A DNA stretch of 64,000 bases from UBA3937 sp050951585 (GCA_050951585.1 JBMNJI010000006.1:248001-312000); one strand, 5' to 3'. Counted from the first letter of the stretch, positions 8,326 to 17,574 are shown. Numbers and translations: made by a program. Notes: generated from the letters alone by a model not told the origin.

Positions 8326-8339
8326 AAAACATGTGTTCG
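8326..8339 (-). promoter_or_regulatory. LexA (SOS) box of recA
   Basis: Minus strand CGAACACATGTTTT matches the Gram-positive SOS box CGAACRNRYGTTYG/C except at the last base. It overlaps the expected start point of the recA promoter, so LexA binding would block initiation. Confidence 0.88.
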
Positions 8340-8344
8340 ATATT

Positions 8345-8373
8345 ATTATAACTGAGCTGGTATACTTTGTCAA
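8345..8373 (-). promoter_or_regulatory. Consensus sigma-A promoter of recA
   Basis: Minus strand -35 TTGACA (8368-8373), exactly 17 bases, -10 TATAAT (8345-8350): a full consensus promoter. The TGA inside the -35 element is the stop codon of the upstream helicase gene (8370-8372). Confidence 0.92.
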
Positions 8374-9959
8374 CTCTTCGCACGCGCTAATTGCACAGAA
8401 ATTTTTCGTCCTTTGATGGTTAAACGATCCAACGTATAAATTACTCTATATGCGTCATCTTCCGGGATTTCCACAAAACTGAATTTATCAAAAATACTTA
8501 GATCGCCGACAGCTTTGGGGGGTATCCCCGTTTCATCGGAAATAATTTTTACCAAATCACGCGGCGTGATATTTTGCTGTCTTCCGATCGTAATAAAGAG
8601 TCGCACCATACCTTTCCGCGCACCCGTATTGCCAAAATCGCCCATAAAGTCCATTTCGGCTAACTCTGTGCCATGCTGCATTAAAGCGTGTTTTAAAGCA
8701 GCGGCCGCAATGTCAACCGGACTAAAATAATTGGTTAGATCTGCAACGATGTTTTTGTATACTTGTAAATCTTCTTCCTGCAAAATCCCTTCAATGGTTT
8801 TTTGGATGACCTCTTTTTGTTGTGCGACTACCTCTTGAACAGTTGGTACAGGTATTTTGGTGATTTTTGTTTTGATTAATTTCTCGATCATTCTGAGATG
8901 GCGGTATTCCTGCGGGATGATGATATTAAGTGCTTTTCCTTCCTTTCCTGCTCGGCCGGTTCGTCCGATTCTATGCACGTACGCTTCCGGATCCTGAGGA
9001 ATATCAAAATTAATCACATGACTGACCCGTTCAATATCCAGTCCTCTGGCCGCCACATCAGTAGCCACCAGTAGTTCGATATCACCGTTACGGAAGGCAT
9101 TCATCGTTTTATCTCTTTGCACCTGCGTCAAATCACCATGCAAGGCCTCGGCAAAGTAGCTTCTTGTTTGCAGGTTGGCCACCAGTTCGTCAACCCCGCG
9201 CTTCGTACGGCAGAAAATAATGACGGAATCATAGTTTTCATAGTCGAGAATCCGGCAAAGGGCATCTACCTTTGTCCCTTGGGCAATTTCGTAATAATAT
9301 TGCTGAATTAGCGGCACGGTTAATGTTTCCTTGTTCACGTTTACAAAAGTAGGTTTATGCAAATATCTTTCTGTTAGTCTTTGAATCGGAGGCGGCATTG
9401 TGGCTGAAAATAACATGGTTTGTCTTTCCGCAGGCACTTTATCAAGAATCGCTTCAATATCCTCAATAAAGCCCATATCCAGCATTTCATCTGCTTCATC
9501 AAGAACAACCATTTTTACCTGACTAAGATTTAAAGTCCGCCGCTTTAAATGATCCAGGACCCTCCCCGGAGTGCCAATCACCAGATGAACGCCGATTCTT
9601 AGTGCGCGAATCTGGCGGTCAATCGGTTGTCCGCCATAAACCGGCAAAACTTTAATTTTTTTAAACCGGCCAATCTTGGTAATTTCCCCGGCGACCTGAA
9701 TAGCTAATTCGCGGGTGGGGGTTAAAATAATCCCTTGCACAGCTGTAAGTTTGGGATTAATCCGCTCGATTAGAGGAATACCGAAAGCGGCTGTTTTTCC
9801 TGTTCCTGTCTGGGCCTGACCAATCACGTCCTGATTCTCCATAATTAAGGGGATAATCTGAGCCTGAATCGGAGTAGGTTCCTCAAAGCCCATCTCTGAT
9901 AAAGCTCGCGCCACTTCCTTGCTTACGGCAATTTCACCAAAATAAGTTTCTTTCATCAT
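8370..9959 (-). CDS. DEAD-box ATP-dependent RNA helicase (CshA/DeaD type)
   Basis: RNA helicase likely acting in ribosome assembly or the RNA degradosome. Motifs: Q-motif FEEPTPIQ (residues 25-32), Walker A AQTGTGKT (49-56), PTRELA, TPGRVLDHL, the DEAD box near 155, SAT near 186, and HRIGRTGRAG near 330. A C-terminal DbpA/RRM-like RNA-binding domain (VRLFITIGRQQNITPRDLVK, about residues 452-471 onward) makes 529 residues in all and places it with the DeaD/CshA group. The ATG pair follows AAAGGAG. Its gene sits between the membrane phosphoesterase and recA. Confidence 0.94.
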   Translation of the reverse strand: MMKETYFGEIAVSKEVARALSEMGFEEPTPIQAQIIPLIMENQDVIGQAQTGTGKTAAFGIPLIERINPKLTAVQGIILTPTRELAIQVAGEITKIGRFKKIKVLPVYGGQPIDRQIRALRIGVHLVIGTPGRVLDHLKRRTLNLSQVKMVVLDEADEMLDMGFIEDIEAILDKVPAERQTMLFSATMPPPIQRLTERYLHKPTFVNVNKETLTVPLIQQYYYEIAQGTKVDALCRILDYENYDSVIIFCRTKRGVDELVANLQTRSYFAEALHGDLTQVQRDKTMNAFRNGDIELLVATDVAARGLDIERVSHVINFDIPQDPEAYVHRIGRTGRAGKEGKALNIIIPQEYRHLRMIEKLIKTKITKIPVPTVQEVVAQQKEVIQKTIEGILQEEDLQVYKNIVADLTNYFSPVDIAAAALKHALMQHGTELAEMDFMGDFGNTGARKGMVRLFITIGRQQNITPRDLVKIISDETGIPPKAVGDLSIFDKFSFVEIPEDDAYRVIYTLDRLTIKGRKISVQLARAKS

Positions 9960-9971
9960 CGGACTCCTTTG

Positions 9972-11495
9972 TTATTGAATATATTTTCTTTCTAAAGAAA
10001 AGCTTTTGTCGAGGTTATATACCTTAATAATATCCGCGGCATAAACAATATAATCATGATTACTTTGTTCCGTACTCACGGATTCATCATCGGTTCCATC
10101 ATTATGTTCATTGCTATTTTTGCGGAAATGGAGCAGAATAACCGAGTATGGTATTTCCTGATGGGCCTGCAAACCTCTGATGCCGGCTCCTCCTGCCGAC
10201 CCGGGGTTAATAATAAGCGTACCCTTCTCTTCTGTAATACTCAGCCGGTGCGTATGGCCATGCACAATTAATGGAACCTGTCCGATTAAAGGTGAGGCAT
10301 CCTGAAGATTATGCACAGCAATTAAATCCGGCGGCGCAGCTACTTCCTTCCATAAATCCCGGATTAGTTGCTGAAATACCTGTTGTTGTTCTTGCGAGGA
10401 GCGATCCATTTCTTTACTCTCAGATAGCGGGTCAGCGATAGCAAATATTTTTAAACCGTTCAGTTCGACCATTTGATTGTTGGCAATGGTCACCTGCGGA
10501 TAAGCGGATAGTGACTCGATAATCTCCGGGGAGTCATGATTCCCCGGGATAAATAAATATGGTTGCCCTATTTCATTTAACCCATTGGTGAGCAAGCTTT
10601 CCAGCTTCGTTCCATAATCTGTCAGATCTCCCGTATCAATAAACAAATCAATCGAAAAACTTTCGGCAATTTGCCTGATAAAATTATTCGCTGCCACATT
10701 ATTGTGTATGTCGCTGACTAATAAAACGGATATTTCCTTTCCCTCTACCGCATTTAAGAGTGTTTCCTGCACATTAATTCCTTCATAAAGCTGATAAAGA
10801 TTTGTGGCAATTATCTCTAGACGGTCACCCAGCGCATCATATTTTTGCAAGACATTTTCCGCCATCTGGATCATCCAAGGCGCAGATTGTAAGGCCCCGC
10901 GAAATTCCGGATTGCGAAATTTCTGTGGATCATAAGTGTAATAAGTTAAACCAATGAGGAAAAGAGCCAGAAAAATCGTAAAGGCAGCGCCTCCAAAAAG
11001 CGGCTTTATTCTTTTCCCATTAATGATTAATGAAGCTAATACACCGGCGGATAACGCCAAAAGGATTAAGCGCAGAGCATACCGATAGGCATTTTTTTCG
11101 ATCTCGTTTTTAATGGTATCCATCAGTTGCGTGGAATCCATTAAATTTTCGGTATCCACCAGTTTTTTGGTCTCCCCGGGTTCAACTGCTGTGCTTTCAT
11201 CTTTTTGGGAGATTAAATCATGCAGAAAATTAAAATTGATATTATCAAGGGTTATCTTTATTTTAACCGGAGTAAGATGAGTGTCTGCGGAAATTATCCC
11301 CACAGGAGGGATTTTTACCTCCGTTACACCGTGCGCGGAAGGCTCTAGAGAGATCAGAAAATCAAACGCTTTGATCGGGAAGAGCATTTTCCCGCATAAT
11401 GACATAAAGAAAAGAGCCAGTATACAGGCTGTCAGAAGTGTTAAAACCAATTTTGCTGTTTCCCTGCGTTTGAGGACGAACCTAGCTCTCTTCAT
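9972..11495 (-). CDS. Membrane-anchored metallophosphoesterase
   Basis: A 507-residue protein with a calcineurin-like phosphoesterase domain in its C-terminal half: SDIHNN near residue 265, GDLTD near 290, GNHDSPE near 320, VHN and GHTHRL near 410. The N-terminal half is unusual, with a transmembrane helix at about 15-36, a soluble segment of about 100 residues, then two more helices around 138-160 and 170-187, so the catalytic domain's side of the membrane is uncertain. Substrate unknown. The ATG overlaps the last codons of cinA, which suggests coupling. I cannot assign a pathway. Confidence 0.8.
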   Translation of the reverse strand: MKRARFVLKRRETAKLVLTLLTACILALFFMSLCGKMLFPIKAFDFLISLEPSAHGVTEVKIPPVGIISADTHLTPVKIKITLDNINFNFLHDLISQKDESTAVEPGETKKLVDTENLMDSTQLMDTIKNEIEKNAYRYALRLILLALSAGVLASLIINGKRIKPLFGGAAFTIFLALFLIGLTYYTYDPQKFRNPEFRGALQSAPWMIQMAENVLQKYDALGDRLEIIATNLYQLYEGINVQETLLNAVEGKEISVLLVSDIHNNVAANNFIRQIAESFSIDLFIDTGDLTDYGTKLESLLTNGLNEIGQPYLFIPGNHDSPEIIESLSAYPQVTIANNQMVELNGLKIFAIADPLSESKEMDRSSQEQQQVFQQLIRDLWKEVAAPPDLIAVHNLQDASPLIGQVPLIVHGHTHRLSITEEKGTLIINPGSAGGAGIRGLQAHQEIPYSVILLHFRKNSNEHNDGTDDESVSTEQSNHDYIVYAADIIKVYNLDKSFSLERKYIQ

Positions 11496-12744
11496 TTGCG
11501 TAGTTTTTTAAATACCTCCAGAGTAAATACTGTGCTTTGGAAACGGTTCTGCGCCGAATAGCTTCACGATCTCCGTTGAAGTGATGCCCTTGACAAATTG
11601 TGTATTCAGGCGTAGCTAAAGCTATGTATACTAAGCCAACCGGCTTTTCTGCTGTTCCTCCGTCGGGCCCGGCTATTCCGGTAATACCGATACCTACTGC
11701 GCTACCCGTCATTTTCCTGCTTCCTTCAGCCATAGCCCTTCCGACTTCTTTACTGACCGCGCCAAATTTAGTTAATAGTTCCTGTGGAACCCCCAGTAAT
11801 TTGGCTTTGATGCTGTTATTGTATGCCACAATGGAACCGTTAAAATATGCTGAGGAGCCCGGAATACTTGTCAATCGAGCAGCGAGCATTCCACCTGTGC
11901 ATGATTCGGCGGTGCTGATGGTCAACTTCTTTTGCTGCAATAACTCGGCCACAATTTCAGTCATCGTCTCACCGGCTTCGGCAAAAAGAAAGCCCACAGT
12001 GCGTTTCCTAATTTCCGTGAGCAGAGCGCCCGTTTTTTCCTGAAACTCCGTATTGCTGGCAGCTTTAGCAGTAACCCTTAATTGAATTTCACCTGGTTTC
12101 ACATAGAGAGCTAACGTGATTTCTTTTTGGGCGTGAAAAAGATCTGCTAAGATGTTTTCTAAGCCTGATTCTGTTATGCCGGTAAATTTTAAGACAGTTG
12201 AATAAATTCTCTCCAGTTTTTCAGAGCAAAAACCTTCTTTCAGCCAGGGCACTGCATAATGGTAATACATCTGCTTTAATTCGGCAGGTGGCCCGGGAAA
12301 AACAAGATATCCCTTGTTCCTATTTAAGATAGCCATCCCCGGAGCGGTGCCACAGTCATTATTTAAAATAACCGATCCGGGGATAAAAGCAGCTTGCTTG
12401 GCATTATTCTCGGTCCAGCGCAAGTTGTTTCTTTGAAACATTTTTTGCAGTTTTTCCAATTCCTGCGGTACAACCGCCAAAGGAAGCTGCAAGAATTCCG
12501 CCAGCGTTTCTTTTGTTAAGTCATCCTCCGTGGGTCCCAGACCCCCTGTCAGAATAATCAAGTCTGCCCGGTCGGTGGCGTGTTGCAATGCCTGCAACAG
12601 ACGTAGGCGATTATCACCAACCGTCGTTTGAAAATAAACATTAATGCCTAGTGAGGCTAATTCTTGCGCCAAAAATTGGGCATTCGTGTTGAGAATTTGT
12701 CCTAATAAGAGTTCTGTTCCCACAGAAATAAGCTCTGCCTGCAC
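11482..12744 (-). CDS. cinA: CinA-family nicotinamide-nucleotide amidohydrolase
   Basis: Protein of 420 residues with an N-terminal molybdopterin-binding-like (COG1058) domain (ISVGTELLLGQILNTNAQFL, residues 6-25; LTGGLGPTEDDLT near 65-77) and a C-terminal NMN deamidase domain (STAESCTGGMLAARLTSIPG near 286-305, GIAGPDGGT near 375). It recycles NMN to nicotinate mononucleotide; the name comes from its competence-linked expression next to recA. Here it is two genes upstream of recA rather than adjacent. GTG start, with a promoter about 35 bases upstream. Confidence 0.95.
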   Translation of the reverse strand: MQAELISVGTELLLGQILNTNAQFLAQELASLGINVYFQTTVGDNRLRLLQALQHATDRADLIILTGGLGPTEDDLTKETLAEFLQLPLAVVPQELEKLQKMFQRNNLRWTENNAKQAAFIPGSVILNNDCGTAPGMAILNRNKGYLVFPGPPAELKQMYYHYAVPWLKEGFCSEKLERIYSTVLKFTGITESGLENILADLFHAQKEITLALYVKPGEIQLRVTAKAASNTEFQEKTGALLTEIRKRTVGFLFAEAGETMTEIVAELLQQKKLTISTAESCTGGMLAARLTSIPGSSAYFNGSIVAYNNSIKAKLLGVPQELLTKFGAVSKEVGRAMAEGSRKMTGSAVGIGITGIAGPDGGTAEKPVGLVYIALATPEYTICQGHHFNGDREAIRRRTVSKAQYLLWRYLKNYANEES

Positions 12745-12777
12745 CGAAGGTCACCCGTCCTTTCCTGTTCTTGCCTT

Positions 12778-12806
12778 ATTGTACAAAAAAACTACGGATA
12801 AATCAA
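12778..12806 (-). promoter_or_regulatory. Candidate sigma-A promoter of cinA
   Basis: Minus strand -35 TTGATT (12801-12806), 17 bases, -10 TACAAT (12778-12783), between the FtsH-like gene and cinA. Confidence 0.65.
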
Positions 12807-12836
12807 TGACAGACTGACTTTTCTTGCAGACTGACC

Positions 12837-14306
12837 TTAGGCGGCTAAAATCTTTCTCACATCCATTCCGCTAATCTTTTCTTTTATCTTCAGCACGTCA
12901 ACCAGTTGCCCGAAGAGATTCTTCTTTTCCCGCAAGAGGTCGCCGACCTTTTTTTCCAAGGTCTGAATAATCTCCTGACAGGTCTCATAGTATTCTTTCT
13001 CCGGTAACAGTTCGGTCGAGATAACCCCTAGTTTAGATAAGCCTGTTGAGACGATTTTTTGGGTAAGCTCCATCGCTTTTTGAAAATCATTGGCCGCACC
13101 AGTACTTTTTTCGGTCAAAAAAATCTCTTCACTAACTGAACCGGCTAATAAAATCATGATCTCTTTCTCCAATGCAGAACGGGTATAGAGAATTTGTTCC
13201 TCTTTTTGCGTATGACGGACATAGCCGAGCGCATTTCCGCGGGAAGTAACCGTAATCTGATCAACCGAACCGGGAATAAGGATTTCACTCATAATGGCAT
13301 GGCCGGCTTCATGAATTGCCACTCTGTGCAGGATTTCCGCATTTTTGGCCCGATTGGATAGTTTCTCACCAAGAATCACTTTATCAACGGCTTCTCTGAG
13401 ATGGGTCTGCCTGATTGCTTTACTGCCTTCCCTTAAAGCTAAAATGGCCGCCTCATTGGCTACATTCTCCAAATGTGCACCGGAAAAGCCATAAGTACTA
13501 GCGGCAATTTCCTCCAAATCGGCATCCCCGCCCAATGGCTTGTTTGTACAATGGATTTTGAGGATATCCAAACGACCGGTTTTATCAGGTAAATCAACTT
13601 TCACCTGACGATCAAAACGTCCGGGACGCAAGATGGCACTATCTAATAAATCAGGTCTATTCGTAGCGGCGATTAAAAGAATCTGGACATCCATCTGCGC
13701 ATTAAGGCCGTCCATTTCCACCAGCAGTTGGTTCAGGGTCTGATCATACTCCAAATGGCTGGTGTTACTTCCTCTTTTTCCGCCGAGCACTTCGATTTCA
13801 TCGATAAAGATGATTGCCCGGTGTTTTTTTTGTTTTCTTGCCATCTCTCTCGCCCGGTTAAAGAGACTTCTCACTCGTTGCGCGCCAACGCCGGCATACA
13901 TCTCGATAAATTCACTGCCGGATGTGGTGATAAAAACTGCATCTGAATAACCTGCGGCAGCTTTGGCCAGTAATGTTTTTCCCGTACCGGGAGGACCGGT
14001 TAAAAGAATCCCTTTAATGGGTCTGATCCCCATTTTATTTACTTCCGTAGATTTGAGCAAAAATTCCAGCGCTTCTTTTAATTCTTGTTTTGGTGTTTCC
14101 AGACCACCAATATCCTCAAAAGAAAAATTAATATTTTCAACAACTTTTTGATGTGTCTCCAGATTTAAGAGACCCTTTTTTCTGGAAATAACAAAGAGGA
14201 ATCCTCCTAAGATGGCCATAATAAACAACGGCGTAAGATCATAACCCCGATATAGGAGAAAGGAGAGGATTCCCAGTACTAATCCGATTATTAATTCTTT
14301 TTTCAT
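12837..14306 (-). CDS. FtsH-like AAA membrane metalloprotease
   Basis: AAA ATPase fused to an M41 peptidase. Two short hydrophobic segments occupy residues 4-19 and 26-40, then Walker A GPPGTGKT (104-111), Walker B FIDEIE near 166, the second region of homology ending in RPGRFDR near 230, and the zinc motif HEAGH near 332 with a third-ligand aspartate in AANDF near 405. At 489 residues it is shorter than housekeeping FtsH (about 600-650), lacking the large periplasmic N-domain. That domain may be supplied by the upstream gene, whose stop codon overlaps its ATG (TAATG). A second, canonical FtsH presumably exists elsewhere. Confidence 0.9.
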   Translation of the reverse strand: MKKELIIGLVLGILSFLLYRGYDLTPLFIMAILGGFLFVISRKKGLLNLETHQKVVENINFSFEDIGGLETPKQELKEALEFLLKSTEVNKMGIRPIKGILLTGPPGTGKTLLAKAAAGYSDAVFITTSGSEFIEMYAGVGAQRVRSLFNRAREMARKQKKHRAIIFIDEIEVLGGKRGSNTSHLEYDQTLNQLLVEMDGLNAQMDVQILLIAATNRPDLLDSAILRPGRFDRQVKVDLPDKTGRLDILKIHCTNKPLGGDADLEEIAASTYGFSGAHLENVANEAAILALREGSKAIRQTHLREAVDKVILGEKLSNRAKNAEILHRVAIHEAGHAIMSEILIPGSVDQITVTSRGNALGYVRHTQKEEQILYTRSALEKEIMILLAGSVSEEIFLTEKSTGAANDFQKAMELTQKIVSTGLSKLGVISTELLPEKEYYETCQEIIQTLEKKVGDLLREKKNLFGQLVDVLKIKEKISGMDVRKILAA

Positions 14307-14866
14307 TAGATATACTCCTCTCCCATTGTAGTAAATACACTAAAGGGTGTTTCAGTTCTCTTGATCACTTGATGACCAACCTGATCGTCTTTGTAAGCCG
14401 TCAGGAAAATATACTGCTGATCAAGGTCCAATTCATACGTTAATTCTTCATTTTCCGCTAACGAAGCAAGTTTTTCCGGTAATTCGGTATACTCACCGGT
14501 GCTTAAAGCTTCGTAAATCGGCAACTTAGAGGCTTGCATAAAGGAGGCGATCTCTTGATCAAAGTTATTGTTTATTTTGATGACGAGATTATTAATGTCA
14601 ATGTTATTGACCTGTTCCACTTCGTTTAACAACTGATAAAAACTGGGACGTAACTTATCCTCCCGATTAAACTGCACTTTGATCATCATCCGGTCCTTTG
14701 TATGTTCCACTTCAAATACTTCTACGGCTTTCATTTGTTCAACTGTTTTTTCCAGAGGATTAGTGTAGAGAAAATTCTCGTAGAAGTAAGTCCCTCCGAT
14801 TAAAACACTTAAGGTTGCAATACTAATAACAATTATTGTGAAAATACGCGTTAATTTCTGTGACAT
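14306..14866 (-). CDS. Single-pass membrane protein paired with the FtsH-like protease
   Basis: Unrecognised 186-residue protein with one N-terminal transmembrane helix (about residues 8-29) and a mostly acidic extracytoplasmic domain of about 150 residues. It is translationally coupled (TAATG) to the FtsH-like protease gene. Since that protease lacks the usual extracytoplasmic domain, this partner may provide it or present substrates; this is inference from gene arrangement. ATG behind GGAAGGAGG. Confidence 0.75.
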   Translation of the reverse strand: MSQKLTRIFTIIVISIATLSVLIGGTYFYENFLYTNPLEKTVEQMKAVEVFEVEHTKDRMMIKVQFNREDKLRPSFYQLLNEVEQVNNIDINNLVIKINNNFDQEIASFMQASKLPIYEALSTGEYTELPEKLASLAENEELTYELDLDQQYIFLTAYKDDQVGHQVIKRTETPFSVFTTMGEEYI

Positions 14867-14940
14867 GACTTACCTCCTTCCTGTCCACTCTTTAATGTCT
14901 TTTCTCAGGTCATTTTTTCTGTCCTATAACACCATAAATC

Positions 14941-14949
14941 ATTATAACA
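14941..14949 (-). promoter_or_regulatory. Extended -10 promoter of the FtsH-like operon
   Basis: Minus strand TGTTATAAT: a perfect TATAAT with the extended-minus-10 TG, 75 bases before the membrane protein's start. No good -35 is seen, which fits the extended type. Confidence 0.55.
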
Positions 14950-15021
14950 TAGGGCAAATCCTTTTTCCCTAGAGAATGGCTGGAAGAAATAAACCTTGTC
15001 TGCAGAAAAGAAGAAAAATAG

Positions 15022-15048
15022 AAAAAGCTCGTCTGCTTTCGACGAGCC
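15022..15048 (-). terminator. Rho-independent terminator after pgpA
   Basis: Minus strand GGCTCGTC, 7-base loop, GACGAGC then TTTTTCTATTTTTC. Strong stem and U-run, about 105 bases after the pgpA stop; ends the rimO-pgsA-pgpA unit. Confidence 0.88.
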
Positions 15049-15102
15049 AAAAGTCACATATACCCTTAGTAAATATGCTCTTAGATAAAATGCTTTTATT
15101 AC

Positions 15103-15124
15103 GCTCTTAGAATGCTCTTAGAAT
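15103..15124. repeat. Tandem 11-base repeat downstream of pgpA
   Basis: Two exact adjacent copies of GCTCTTAGAAT; a third partial copy, GCTCTTAGA, lies at 15077-15085. The stretch 14867-15153 otherwise holds only the terminator and the promoter listed. Confidence 0.6.
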
Positions 15125-15153
15125 AGTTCAAAGCAAATGTAGCACCAGCATTC

Positions 15154-15597
15154 TTACAGGACCCCGCAAACGATGAAAATGGCCAATAATATACGGGCTA
15201 GACCACCTGCAAGCAGATCATCCGCCATTACCCCCAAACCGCCGGGTAATTCTTGTATTTTATTTATGGGATATGGTTTAACAATATCAAGCAAGCGAAA
15301 TAAAAGAAAGGCAACTAAAAACTGGATTGGGGTACTTGCCCCCCAAGCAGCAAGAAACATGCCACAGAACTCATCATACACAATTTTTCCGGGATCATGT
15401 TCGGCAAAAAGTGTTTCCGCTTTGGCACAGATCAAGATTCCGAGCAAGGAGAAAATCGTGATTTGCCAGAGCTCCCAATGAAAGAACCAGGCTAAGAGAA
15501 CAGCGGCAAGGCTACCCACCGTGCCGGGGAAAAAGGGGAAATATCCCGTATAGAAACCGGTAGCTAATAATTTAATCAATGAATTAATCATTATCAT
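15154..15597 (-). CDS. pgpA: Phosphatidylglycerophosphatase A
   Basis: Integral membrane phosphatase that removes phosphate from phosphatidylglycerophosphate, the step after PgsA. From the ATG at 15597, which overlaps the pgsA stop as ATGA, the protein has 147 residues. Family motifs: the GYFPFFPGTVGS stretch (residues 14-25), YDEFCGM near 69-75 and DIVKPYP near 100-106, with at least three hydrophobic segments. A longer in-frame opening at 15651 lies inside pgsA and lacks a ribosome site. Confidence 0.93.
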   Translation of the reverse strand: MIMINSLIKLLATGFYTGYFPFFPGTVGSLAAVLLAWFFHWELWQITIFSLLGILICAKAETLFAEHDPGKIVYDEFCGMFLAAWGASTPIQFLVAFLLFRLLDIVKPYPINKIQELPGGLGVMADDLLAGGLARILLAIFIVCGVL

Positions 15598-16136
15598 TCT
15601 TTCAACTTCAACTTCTTTTTTGCTTTTACGAAATAATCGACGCCGGACCAAATTGTAAAGAAGACGGCGACATACATCATGTATTTACCAAAAGTGATGT
15701 TCAACAGACTTAAAGGGAAATCGTTTAATAATAAGGCGGCAATTGCGACAATTTGCGTAATTGTTTTAATCTTTCCCAGTTTACTGGCAGCGATAATAAC
15801 CCCTTCTGCAGCGGCTATCGTGCGCATTCCGGTGATAAAGAACTCCCGCCCGATAATGACAAAAGCAATCCAGCCGGAAATAATCCCTAATTCCACAAGA
15901 GAAATAAGGGCCGCCGTTATGAGAAGCTTATCAGCAAGAGGATCCATCAACTTGCCTAAATTGGTGATTTGTTTTCTTTTACGGGCGATATAGCCATCCA
16001 ATCCGTCTGTACTGGCCGCAATGATGAAAATTGCGGCGGCAATATATTCACCGTATGGAATGCGGATTAAGAGAACAAACATAAATATGGGAACTAAAAA
16101 TATCCTTGATAAGGTAAGCTTATTGGCCAGATTCAT
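15594..16136 (-). CDS. pgsA: CDP-diacylglycerol-glycerol-3-phosphate 3-phosphatidyltransferase
   Basis: Membrane enzyme that makes phosphatidylglycerophosphate from CDP-diacylglycerol. The CDP-alcohol phosphotransferase signature is intact: DGLDGYIAR then GKLMDPLAD (residues 43-70). The 180-residue length and alternating hydrophobic segments are typical. It overlaps rimO by 17 bases upstream and pgpA by 4 downstream, so the three are translationally linked; PgpA acts on its product. Confidence 0.96.
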   Translation of the reverse strand: MNLANKLTLSRIFLVPIFMFVLLIRIPYGEYIAAAIFIIAASTDGLDGYIARKRKQITNLGKLMDPLADKLLITAALISLVELGIISGWIAFVIIGREFFITGMRTIAAAEGVIIAASKLGKIKTITQIVAIAALLLNDFPLSLLNITFGKYMMYVAVFFTIWSGVDYFVKAKKKLKLKE

Positions 16137-17469
16137 TCCAAATCTCTCCTATTAATGAATATTTTTCACTATGCGTGACTTTGACCGTTACAATGTCTCC
16201 GGGATGAAGCGTCGCTGTCGGTTTAAAGAAGACAAGGCCGTCGATTTCCGGAGCATCCCCTCGTGTTCTTCCTTCCCAAAGGCCTTCATATTCCGTGCTT
16301 GCGCCATCCACTATTACGGTTAGTTTTTGTTGCACAAGACTTGCATTTTTTTCCGCATGAATTCTTTCCTGGATTTTGGTCGCCTTTTCCACTCTTCTGT
16401 TCTTTTCACTGTTACTAATTTGCCCCGGTAATATAGCGGCAACAGTTCCGGGTTCTTGCGAATAAGCAAAAAAACCCGCCCGGTCAAATTTGACATCTTG
16501 CAGAAAAGCCAATAATTCATTATAACACTCTTTAGTTTCTCCCGGAAAGCCCACAATAAAAGTTGAACGTAATATTACCTCCGGGATTTCTGTGCGAATT
16601 CCTTGCAGTAAGCTGTAAATTGTCTGCTTACTCATCGCTCTTCCCATTGCTTTTAAAACAGGGTCGGCAATATGCTGCAGGGGAATATCCAGGTATTTGC
16701 AGATTTTCTCTTCGCGTTTGATGGTTAATAGTAACTCATCAGTAATAAAATCCGGATAACAGTAAAGCAAACGAATCCAAGCGAGCTCGCGTATTTTACA
16801 GAGCTCGCGTAATAATTCCGGTAACAGACTTTCGCCAGCTAAATCAATGCCGTAACTGGTTGTATCCTGGGCGACAAGGATGACCTCCTTGACCCCATGC
16901 GCCACCAAGTCATTGACTTCCCGAATAATCGAAGCTATCTTGCGGCTACGGTATGCCCCTTTAAGCTGCGGGATCACGCAATACGTACAGCAATTATTAC
17001 ACCCTTCCGCTATTTTCACATAGGCATAAGGCCTGATTGTACTAAAATCTCGCGCAATACTGTCATCGTAGAGAAATTTTTCCGGTTCGGAAACAACAAT
17101 TTTTTTCTCTGTTGATTCCAGTTCGGCAAGGAGATGAGGTAATTCCGGCAAATCCCCGGGGCCTATAAACAAGTCGACTTCCGGTAAGGCTTCTGCTAAT
17201 TCGGCGGCATATTTTTGCACCATACAACCGGACATTACCAGATACGCACATTTGCCTTCATTTTTATAGTTAGCCAGTGCTAATATTGTATCAATCGATT
17301 CCTGTTTGGCACTTTCAATAAAGCCACAGGTATTGACGATAATCACTTCGGCATCATCTCGATTATCAACAGGGATGAAACCGGCTTTTATTAATAACCC
17401 TTTGATTTGTTCACTGTCTACAAGGTTTTTGGGACAACCAAGGGTTACTATTTTAAACTGCCTGTGCAT
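16120..17469 (-). CDS. rimO: Ribosomal protein S12 methylthiotransferase
   Basis: Radical-SAM enzyme that methylthiolates an aspartate of ribosomal protein S12. Domains: UPF0004 with GCPKNLVDSE (residues 11-20) and the NTCGF and SGCMV cysteine motifs, the radical-SAM CNNCCTYC cluster near 156-163, and a C-terminal TRAM domain. The GCPKNxVDSE motif and length (449) separate RimO from MiaB. Start ATG follows GGAGGCTGGCAGTTA. Confidence 0.96.
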   Translation of the reverse strand: MHRQFKIVTLGCPKNLVDSEQIKGLLIKAGFIPVDNRDDAEVIIVNTCGFIESAKQESIDTILALANYKNEGKCAYLVMSGCMVQKYAAELAEALPEVDLFIGPGDLPELPHLLAELESTEKKIVVSEPEKFLYDDSIARDFSTIRPYAYVKIAEGCNNCCTYCVIPQLKGAYRSRKIASIIREVNDLVAHGVKEVILVAQDTTSYGIDLAGESLLPELLRELCKIRELAWIRLLYCYPDFITDELLLTIKREEKICKYLDIPLQHIADPVLKAMGRAMSKQTIYSLLQGIRTEIPEVILRSTFIVGFPGETKECYNELLAFLQDVKFDRAGFFAYSQEPGTVAAILPGQISNSEKNRRVEKATKIQERIHAEKNASLVQQKLTVIVDGASTEYEGLWEGRTRGDAPEIDGLVFFKPTATLHPGDIVTVKVTHSEKYSLIGEIWNESGQ

Positions 17470-17574
17470 TAACTGCCAGCCTCCTAAATATATGCATGTT
17501 CATCTTTGGATGTAACTATCTTTTTAATCGTAGTATGATTTTTGGGGTGTTGTTTATGCAAGCGAATTTTTCAT

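Noticed and set aside
11600..12043. Plus-strand ORF of 147 codons
   Set aside because: Antisense to the cinA C-terminal domain, with no family similarity.
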